Below are positions 55,352 to 64,000 of a stretch of DNA of 64,000 bases, piece by piece. The stretch is from Lophius americanus (taxonomy: Eukaryota > Chordata > Actinopteri > Lophiiformes > Lophiidae): NCBI GenBank assembly GCA_037951165.1, contig JBBDHG010000028.1, forward strand, positions 7,745,001-7,809,000, read 5' to 3'. A program made the translations under genes and the position numbers. The notes under the pieces are model-generated. The model did no database searches, was not told the origin of the DNA, and saw nothing but the letters and a program-made list of their open reading frames with translations. The stretch's first letter is position 1; every line of letters starts with the position of its first letter.

Positions 55352-55740
55352 TATTACACATTTCATTTTTTTTTTTTCAAGATTTTTTTTTTTTCGCCAT
55401 TAAGGAAATGTTCCGAAAGCATTCCAGACATATTCATCTCTGTCAATCTCTATTTGAAGACCATCCAAGATTAAAATACCCTGTGTGCATGAGAAACTAG
55501 TGTCTGTGCTGCTGATGTCAGAGTCTACTAGTAAAAGAAAAAACTTCAAAGTCTGCTAGACAATGCTTCCAGAGAGAACATTGTTTTCCTTCTTGTTGTG
55601 TTTTCAGGATGCTTCGCGTTGATCTTTAGCCTCTGTGCAATTTATTGAGTCTATACAAGCCAACTTCTGTCATTAATGACTACGCGCAATTGACAATCGC
55701 AAGTTCAGCTATAACAGGTTTGATTGTATTGTTGTTGTTT

Positions 55741-55826
55741 TTTTGGACCGTGGGCAGAAGCCAGAGAATCCAGAAACCTTTAGACATCGACTCCAGCCAT
55801 TAAGCCAAGGTGCTGCCCCCTGAACA
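55741..55826 (-). repeat. Fragment of the S7-type repeat
   Basis: TTTGGACCGTGGGCAGAAGC then CAGAGAATCCAGAAACC parallels the 'TTTGGACTGTGGGCGGAAGC' block of S7, followed by a decayed head ending 'AGGTGCTGCCCCC'. Confidence 0.45.
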
Positions 55827-58235
55827 TAAATCAGGAGGTCATAGTTGTCACTGCAAAGTTTTCCACTAAGAATGGCTTTTCGATTCTGACACTTTTGTAT
55901 CTGATCGAAGATCTGACAGTTTCACTTTTGATCAGTGATGTCTAGACACACATAAGCTGTGAGACTAGAATTAAAAGCATTTAAGAACCATGTTTTTTCT
56001 GCTTCCCTAAAGACAGATCTAATATGACTCTGTGTCAACAGTTGGGGATATTTGTACTCACTCATGAGTTGCACCAAGCATTCCAGCATGTCTAATGTTG
56101 AAAATGTGATGCAAAGCTTCTTCATTTCTTATGCATGTGTTCGTTATTATCCTAAATACCTCAACCCTTGTACCTAACATTTTTGTCTTTTACTTAAATC
56201 ATTTTTGCTTAATCATTTTTTTAATCATTTTTGGTGGGATTACGTACTTTTGTGTAAATTTCTTCATCACGACCTCAAATCCCATGACAACATTTTACAG
56301 TCTGAAAAATGGTTGCTCAGAGCCATAAAGTACAATTTTTTTTTAATTGTACTGCATTCGTTTGTTATTATGTTTTTATTCTGGTTTATTGGCTTCAAAA
56401 TTGGTGGTTTTTCTTTCTTTTTTTCCTATAAAAACAATATTTGTTGTGATCAAAAGATATGTTCATTTTAATCACTAAATCTATAAAATTGTGAAATAAT
56501 ACTATTAACGTGCCTTATTTCATGGCTCTTTGAGGATTCAGTGAAAGCTTTTTTTTTTATCTAATATGTAACAAAATGAAATCAGTAAATCTAAATCAGT
56601 ATTATTGGTGGTTAAGGATACATACATACTACATGGCATTATTACATAATGTATTCCACTTATAGTTAAGCATATCGTCAATAACATTTTTGCCATTTCA
56701 AAAAATACGGGCATCATGTTAACAAAGTAGTATCTAAGGAGTTACAATCCTCAGATAATTTAATTTTGATTTTAAAGTCAGAATTCTAAGATTAATGTCA
56801 GAATTCGTGGAATAAAGTCATATTTCTGAGAACAAAGTCAGAATTCCAAAGAAACATTTCATATAGCCATATGTGGCCCTAATCCTCTTCCGTTATAAAG
56901 ATTACATGCAGTTCAGAGAATTATAGTGTTATGACCTGTTATCTAGGAGCTCTTTGATATTTTTGTGACTGAAATTCAATGACCAAATACTAAAAACTTA
57001 AAATGTTAAACAAATTATTCATTAATTTTGAATGTACAATATATTTTTGCAAATATAATATATATTTGTACATGCAGTATATTTGGTATCGTGGTGTGGA
57101 TCCCATTACTCGTGGGATCTTTGGGTTCCATCATTTTCATATATCAGACCAGCACTGCTGCAGCGATGAGCATGTTTGTGTCAGCCTCCTTGTTCCGTGA
57201 CATACAATCTCATGACACATCAATAGCTGTCTGAGGCCAGACCTCCATTACTGGTTTTGTGTTGCATTCATCCAAGGCCCATTGCCCGGAAATGACGGTT
57301 CCTCTTCTGATCAGTGTCTCCTCGCGTATGCTGCAGCCGCAGCATCGGACGGCTCCTGGGACTAATGGCGTTGAAAACTAATCCATCTCACAGAAAAAAA
57401 TTGTAGAGGAAGTAGAGGGGGTAAGTGATGGTGTGAGTCACGAGGTTGTGAGAAAAACAATGGCAGTGCTGTGCTTCATAGGTTTAACCCTCGGGATTCA
57501 CTTCATCGTGATTTACTCACATCCTTTTTGAAGAACCAAATGTCTGCTTCTTTTAATTGCAATAAATTATGCGACCTTTCCAACGGTGAGGTTAATTGTA
57601 TTATTTCGGCCAACATCAACAGGAAACTCAAACGTGAAAAGACACAGATTGTTCTAGAGGGAGATGAGGGTTAAAGTAACACGTATGCATAATGTCAAAT
57701 GTAGAGTCAATTTGCAGCATTTTGAGGCTATGATCAGATAAAGATGTGTAACTAGACACACCTTTAGAAGAAAATGATAAAAATCAAAGATCAGGCAACA
57801 AATTAATGGTTAAATGAGAACGAAAGTAATATGTAGCATATTTCATTTGGGGTGCTGATGGTTCACTGCAGAGAGGAAAAGCCTATACATGTTTGATTTT
57901 TATATTCACCTCCAACTGCTGTATGTGCCTCCAGCAATGCATTTCATCAATGAGAGGACTCCCACATCTTCAATGATTCCATAGTGGAGAGGTTATCAAA
58001 TCTGCTTTACATACAGGAGCTTCTGGGTTCAAGCCCCAGTGGAACCATTGATGCTATGGAATGGTTAAAATACATACAAATAATTTCACAATATTGTACT
58101 ATGTATAATAAAGTAGTAATAATGTGTGAACTCTCACTCACTATATTTCTCCTTAAATCTGCCAGAAAGTTCTGAGTCGTAAGGCAAAGCTCTCAATTTA
58201 TCAGTCAATCCATGTTCTGGTCCTCAGCTCTGAGT
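55827..58235. other. Unique DNA, no gene recognised
   Basis: The 56130-56480 part is T-rich. The stretch 57200-57400 is GC-balanced and might be conserved non-coding DNA. A 68-codon frame at 57028-57234 includes a hydrophobic run (IVVWIPLLVGSLGSIIF) but has no family match I know and no splice context; I treat it as chance. Confidence 0.4.
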
Positions 58236-58640
58236 AAGGACCGAAAGAATGAGGTCAAGGATAAAACTGTCGTAAATGAGCTTCTTTCACAGGGTGGCTA
58301 GCCTCAGCCTTAGAGATAAGGTGAGTAGCTCAGACAACCAGAGAGAGCTCAGAGAGGAGCGGCTGCTCTTTCATGTCGAAAGGAGCCAGTTGAGGTGGTT
58401 CGACATCTGATCAGGAAGCTTCCGGGATGCCTTCCTTTTGAGGTTTCTCAAGCACCTCCAACTGGGAGGGGACCCCAGGGTGGGTATAGGGCTCACTGGA
58501 GGGATTTGATATCTCATCTGGCCTGGCAACACCTCAGGATTCCCTGGCATGAGCTATATGTAGGAGAGATATATGTGGAATGCCCCTCTAAGCCTGCCAC
58601 CACCACGACCCGAATGCGGATAAGTGAAGAAAAATATGAG
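58236..58640 (+). repeat. LINE-type 3' repeat, copy U2
   Basis: A better-preserved copy of the U1 repeat: AAATGAGCTTCTTTCACAGG, 'GTGGCTAGCCTCAGCCTTAG', 'AGATAAGGTGAGTAGCTCAG', 'AGGAGCCAGTTGAGGTGGTT', 'CTGATCAGGAAGCTTCCGGG', then a frame giving GGYRAHWRDLISHLAWQHLR and IPWHELYVGE. The WRDxxSxLAWExLGIP-like sequence is common at the 3' end of a fish LINE ORF. Ends at CACCACGACCC...GCGGATAAGTGAAG. Confidence 0.6.
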
Positions 58641-61600
58641 ATTCCTAGAAATCACTAAATACCAGATAGGTACTACTAAAAGCTGGACAACTCTGGGAAA
58701 AATCACAAGGTCACCTTGATGCAAATCACCTCATAATTAAGTTTGAAAGTAACGTCTGCTCAAAATAGAGCATGTTTCAAAGTAAGCTGTCATGTTATTC
58801 TGTTCATTAAATTACTTGTACTGGTAATATAAGTACAGGTATGTGGCTGTTAAAACCTGACGCTCACACAAATGCCTATACCACTGATTCGCTGCCACAC
58901 TCCATAGCATGTTTCCTTTTCTATTAATGTTTAACAAATAATTAGTCCCCTGGAGGGGCAGCACTGGACAACACAAACACACACAAGTGAGTCTTGATCC
59001 ATTCGATTCAATATACATCGGGATAAATCTGAAAAGCTGCATGATTCAAACTCTAAACGTGAGAGTTCAGCTGGGCAAGGCTTAGGTTAAAGTCTTTTTC
59101 ATTGAAGAAACTGAAGCAAATCAACTGAGTCTACCTTCACGGTACATTGAGTGCGTGACAGGGGCGTTAGTGTAGCTGAACATGGTCAAAGCTGACCCCC
59201 AAGCAGTCATCCAGACTAAGGGAGGAAACAGAGCGATGATTCCTGTATTTTAAAAAATATTGCAGATCCGATGGGGCCACAAAATATCCAGTCCTTACTG
59301 GCCCATTAAGCAAAGCTTAGCTGGATGAGGACACTCTCACTTGTTCAGCTTTGCCACTCCTTAATGGAATTGACTAAATTTCCTGCAGGCCAATAAACAG
59401 TGTGTATTGTAAATGCTACATCTCATGGCTCTTCTATTCAAAGGCTGAAGGATGGACAGGGGGGTTGCTGGTGAAAGCAGAGGTCAAACATTTATAAGGA
59501 AGATGCAGTATCAAACACAATATGCAGAATGACCTGGGGTGGCACTGTCCAGAACTGAAATGCATATTATGTAATTGATTGTTTTTCAGTATTTTGGTAA
59601 TTCATTGAACCTCGCTGTATTTTAAAGTGATTTTGATTTTTTATCAGAAGGAAACTACAACAATTTGAATTTTAATATACATTTTAAAATACATAATATT
59701 TATCTAGCCTTATGTAGATTCTGACACATACAAGACATGATAATCCTCCGGGGTTGAATCAGAAGCAGCAAGACTTCTTCGGGTTTGAGGACTTCTGTGG
59801 GGTCTCACAGGAGGAGGTTAAATACCTGACTCCCCATTAGTCAGTCAGAAGTGAGGAAGCCTCTTATGTCCACACATCGTAAATAGCAGTCTAGCTGCTT
59901 ATGACTCAAACCTGAGAAATAAAGCTTCCAGCAGACCATTAGCTCCTTGAAGCTCACCAAATGGACTGTTTGAATGTCAGCTACAGCGTACTAATGCTTT
60001 TTCTTGTTTTTGAATAATTGAATAGTAGTAATTAAAAGAAAAAAAAAAAGAAAAAATTACTGCATTATTATGTTCCTACCAAAAACTTTAAAAATGTCAT
60101 AGTTCTGAAGCAATTTCTCCCTGTCATATGAATGTGGTGTAGTCACACGTAGCAAGCTTGCAAATTGGGGCAAGGTTTCACACGAGTGGAGAATTTACTC
60201 GCGTTGGTGGTTGGTGCAATACAGCCTGTCATAGATGGGTTCACCAATAAACTAGTCAAACAAAAGTATATACTTTCCTCCATTTATTGTAAACAGATAA
60301 CCATCTTCTATCTTAGTTCAACATAAATAACTATTCACAGATTAAAACATTTTACCATTTATTTTAATTATAATAAAATAAATGGTCATTTATTTTTCCA
60401 ATTTTTTTTAGTGAATAATCACTCCGTACATCTTATTTAAACATATATAAATAATATATCAAAATACATTTCCATTACTATATCTAAGTAAGTTTAAGAT
60501 ATGACAGAATATAGTCTATTTATATTTCAAAATAAATTACTGTTAATAAATAACTGTTACAGTCTCTAGGTCCAGACATGAGGTTGAACGTTAAATCTAT
60601 GAAGCAGTCCTCTATGGAGCCCTTGAAGTTGTTTGAGAAATATATATTTTATTATGTGCGCCAGATAATTATTTTATGTGCACAACTTATCTTGTGTGCA
60701 CAAGAAAGATTCAGCATATCTTAGGCGGTCCAGTCCTTTAAAATCACTAGTGTAGCTGCTGCCTGTTACTCTTCAGTATGTGCAGTAAATTATTCCTGCT
60801 TGTGACAATCCTATATCTACTAACAAAACCAGTCACCTATTTTTTTCTTTTAAGCACATACTTGTGTTTCCTGTTACTGAGCAGGGTATTTTGAGTGCTC
60901 TTATTTTGAAAGATGATACTAGTTGTAAAGTTGTTTGGCATTGTGTCTGTGTTGTGACTTGATGAAATTAGTCTCAACAGTAGTTTGTAGATCGCCTCTC
61001 TCCATCATTAAAAAATATTCAGAGAAGCGTCTGGAGCCGCTGAAACACTTTCTCAAGTTTAAAGGTGAGCCGATGTTACATATTGGTTGCAATCTGGGAC
61101 TTTATTGCTAAATGCCAATACATTTTAAAGACTGCACTTGTAAAACGTCAGCCCCTACTTGGGAGTAAGAAGATTAGAAACCTTCCAACTTCTAACAGCT
61201 ACCTTATACCATGGAATAAGAGATGGAAAAAAGACATAGTTGCATTTAATGCCAAAATTGCTATTTTCATTGTAGACTAGTTTAACCAAAATGTTGTTTG
61301 CATCTTTTAATTTCTTTGACAGACAGAGTTTGTGCAGTAAATTGGGATTAAACAGATCAGTTCCCCATGAGTTTGAGGGTTGTATGGTGAAAAAAAAATC
61401 ACTTGCAAAAGGCATAACAGTGAGGAAAAAGAAAAGTTTAAAAGAATGTTGTAATGTAATTCTTAAGCAGTTGGATTAGTTTTAGCCTCCTTCGTTAATG
61501 GGGAGGAAAGTGGTTTGTGTGCTTAATTTTCCCCTCAGTTCTGCTCCGTCAGCCAGCAGGTGTCTAAAAAAAGAGGAAGTGGAAGTGAATAGAGTTTAAT

Positions 61601-62282
61601 AGGTCATTATGTTGAGTTTGGGGAAATCCATGTCCAGGGAAACTCAAGGAAAGGGTTCTGCAAATTAAACAGATGAAGAAATTAATTAAATTCACGGTGG
61701 CTGAACATGTCGAGCATGTTGGCTCACTGCATGGTCTGATCAAGTACCACCAGCTGTAGGGGGTGAAGGAATCACGCCATTATTTTTAATTTGTGTCAAA
61801 CCCTTTTCATGAATGGTAGCCCATTATATCCATCTGTTTTACAGCCTCACTCCCTGTTTACAAAATGCAGCGGCTCATAGTTTCACCAACATGATTAAAG
61901 CTGAGAAATGTTTTAAAAGAGCAGCTCAGCCCAACCTTAACATTCACTCATTAGCTTACCCCCATGCTGGCGGACAGATGGTGAAGTTGTTTAGTCCACA
62001 AGACATTTATGGAGCTTCACATCACAACAGTGATGCAGCATTTTGTCAAATAAAAAATAATCCAACTGCATTAACATCTCTTATTTAGTGAAAAGCGCTG
62101 CGGTCCTTGCAGTCCGTAGTCTTCATAGGTTATATATTGGAAAGCATCATGTTCACCTCCTGCATCACATTGGGTATAAGATAAGATAATACTTTCTTTA
62201 TCTCAAAATAAGTTATATGTGACTGTAAGTAAAGAGGCAAATCCCATTCCTGCCATTTCATGCTCCCATTTTACTAATTATA
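58641..62282. other. Long unique stretch, no gene recognised
   Basis: No repeat end or exon is recognised in 3.6 kb. An A-rich run lies at 60029-60056. The 59280-59480 and 61660-61780 parts are high-complexity and could be non-coding conserved DNA. Frames up to 91 codons (61813-62088) carry no known domain. Confidence 0.4.
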
Positions 62283-62752
62283 TCCCCGAAAAATCGAGGA
62301 TATCCTTTGTGCGAAAATCATTTGTCATAATCCAATAACTCAAAAGCTATTCATGGATCATTTTCAAATTGTATATCCACATGGACCTTAGTGTGACGAT
62401 ATTTCATATTTTACTCTAATAGTTCATATTTTTCTCACTAGGACAAGCTTTTTTTGCCAAAAAATTATGTATTTCTGACAAGTCTCCCTAACTGTTGGTC
62501 CAAATGAGTCAAAATTTGGTGCATAAGAACCAACACAATGAGCTCTATCTTGTATTTGTCATATTTCACTTTAACAGTTTGTATTTGTATTTGTATCCCC
62601 TTATTTACTAGGAGGAGCTTTTTAAAGAAAGTTTGGGGACACAACTTCATATTTAGTTTGAGGAGTTCAATCAGGGGGATAGCTGGGACAACATAGGGAC
62701 TTGGGGGCTTGCAGGGATACACCCTTGCCATCTAAGAACAGCTTAGTCCTAG
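62283..62752 (+). mobile_element. Helentron-like element, copy P7 (near full length)
   Basis: The start is TCCCCGAAAAATCGAGGATA, preceded by AATTATA. Then 'TCCAATAACTCAAAAGC', 'GGATCATTTTCAAATTG', 'CACATGGACCTTAGTGTG'. Two internal units follow (AGTTCATATTTTTCTCACTA at about 62419 and AGTTTGTATTTG at about 62576). Near the end come 'TTTAGTTTGAGGAGTTCAAT', 'GACTTGGGGGCTTGCAGGGA' (inverted copy of the start), a decayed hairpin and TTAGTCCTAG at 62743-62752, followed by TT. Confidence 0.65.
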
Positions 62753-62764
62753 TTGCATTTTTTT

Positions 62765-62818
62765 CTATAGTATGACCATATAAATGAAATGTATTATTAC
62801 TATTATTATTATTTATTA
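62765..62818 (+). repeat. Retroposon 3'-tail-like fragment with (ATT)n
   Basis: ATATAAATGAAATGTATTAT followed by ATT repeats, similar to 42733-42783. It lies just outside copy P7. Confidence 0.35.
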
Positions 62819-64000
62819 CAATTTTTGTCAGGTCTCCTGTCAGATTAAATTTTTTAATGGTGTCAACAATATTAATAACTTAACCCTTCATCGAACAGTT
62901 TGATAAAAATATTAGCTACTTTTAGGGCTTAGTTTTTATTCCATTGTCACTTATAATTTGAAAACTCTTAGGGTGAGCTAAGCTGATGTCACACACATAA
63001 GTGCTTGAATATAGTCCAAATACACACGGCAGTGAGTGTCAGGACAGTCTGTCATTTGTCCAAATGTCTGATTTTGCAGATTTCCAAATGGCATACAGAA
63101 CTCAAACAGCAATAGAACAGATAAATAAAGTAGGAGTGAAGTGGTTTTGTCTGTACAACTTCTACAATCTTCTGAAATCGTCTAAAACTGTTGGAGAGCC
63201 ACACTACTGACGCTGAGGTATTTGTGCGTCCTAAAAGCAATAACCTTTGGGGACTTGTTAAAGTATAATGCACGTTTTTGCCGCTGCCATTCTGTCATGC
63301 ATAACATGAAAAGCACATGTGTAACTAATTACAGTTATATTTGCTCAGTCTCATTAAGATGTGCCACCTCTCGAGCACCGGTGTCGGTCCTGCTGCTAAC
63401 TGTCACAGCTCACGGAAACCTTCAAATGGAGGGACGCAACCATTATTAATGCTATTAGTTCCAACTGTGCCTTTCCTGCTGTGACACATTAGAATGCAGT
63501 GAATAAATAAAACCTGCGTCCTTTTGAATGTGATGTAACAGATACTGCACTGCTGAATAATTTAGACTTATTTTATCTGTTAGAAATATAAAGTAGTTAA
63601 TAACTTGGGCTTGTGTTTCATTGACATTGTGGATGACATTTTTTTATTACAATCTGGGTTGTACAGTAATCCTTGTGCATTAGATGCAGAACCTCAAAAG
63701 GAGCCAACGAGTCACAGTATTATACCCATTAGTGGCTTTGAACCATAGCAACCAAGACCTCACGTGTTCATCTGATTATCAGATGCATTTGTCATTTGTT
63801 TGGTCACTGGTGTGCAGTCAGTAGGTCCTGGAATCTCTCTTTGTGCTAAACCCTCATGCAATCACCCCATGGGCCTTTTTTTAATGATGAACACAAGGTG
63901 AGTCGGCCTGAAAAACATCACAGCTGGCAGAAACAGTAAATCAGCAGTAGTGATACTGTAATAAAAAAAGAATGATTACCAACATCCTCACTTGGATATT
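62819..64000. other. Unique DNA, no gene recognised
   Basis: No gene or repeat is recognised to the end of the window. The 63650-63850 part is high-complexity. Confidence 0.4.

Noticed and set aside
57028..57234. Frame with a hydrophobic run that looks like a membrane segment
   Set aside because: Hydrophobic runs arise readily from T-rich DNA; there is no family match, start context or splice signal.
61690..61720. GAACATGTCGAGCATGTTGG as a p53 response element
   Set aside because: The two CATG cores are 9 bases apart rather than 10, and outer positions do not fit the half-site consensus.

Overview
This window looks like intergenic or deep-intronic DNA of a ray-finned (teleost) fish. The evidence is the dispersed repeats, which are typical of teleost genomes: L2-type, CR1/Rex1-like and other LINE remnants, tRNA-derived SINEs, Tc1/mariner, hAT and other DNA transposons, and many microsatellites. 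A spiny-rayed (percomorph-like) fish is my guess, but nothing here proves it. I found no host protein-coding exon, rRNA, true tRNA gene or CRISPR array. Every protein-like reading frame I can recognise belongs to a broken transposable element.

Layout. 0-7.6 kb: AT-rich unique DNA, one Helentron-like repeat (2.8-3.2 kb) and a decayed Tc1/mariner element with an internal inversion (5.0-6.2 kb). 7.6-8.2 kb: 3' end of a CR1/Rex1-like LINE whose start is folded into a perfect 56-bp palindrome. 8.8-12.2 kb: L2-type LINE copy A, abutting another Helentron-like repeat. 12.6-25 kb: mostly unique DNA with SINE and LINE scraps and a third L2 3' end. 25-33 kb: Tc1 terminus, SINEs, a second copy of the 5-kb Tc1 family, a LINE remnant interrupted by a hAT element. 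33-41.5 kb: many Helentron-like copies, a solo-LTR candidate, SINEs and a minus-strand hAT pseudogene. 43-48 kb: a MITE with clear inverted ends and TA target, then L2 copy B (minus strand) nested inside a Helentron-like repeat. 48-64 kb: further Helentron-like copies, a third Tc1-type remnant, another SINE family, a second LINE-type 3' repeat, and long unique stretches.

The most notable signal is one family of about 400-620 bp repeats, present as at least 16 copies or fragments in both orientations. It has the architecture of non-autonomous rolling-circle (Helitron2/Helentron, 'HINE') elements: a fixed 5' start (TATCCCTGAAA), an inverted copy of that start lying just inside the other end, a 7-bp-stem hairpin beyond it, a CTAG terminus followed by TT, and internal tandem units of roughly 140 bp. 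None encodes a protein, so an autonomous Rep/helicase source would have to lie elsewhere. In this answer 'native' orientation means the strand that reads start to hairpin to CTAG. Copies native on the minus strand are N1-N9 and on the plus strand P1, P2 and P4-P7.

Relative ages can be read from nesting: L2 copy B is younger than Helentron copy P2; N4 lies between the ends of a TTAA-flanked element; hAT-1 cuts a LINE remnant; a short L2-like tail sits inside hAT-2. All coordinates of decayed repeats are approximate to about 5-20 bases unless a terminus is described. Family names come from recognised motifs, not from a database search.
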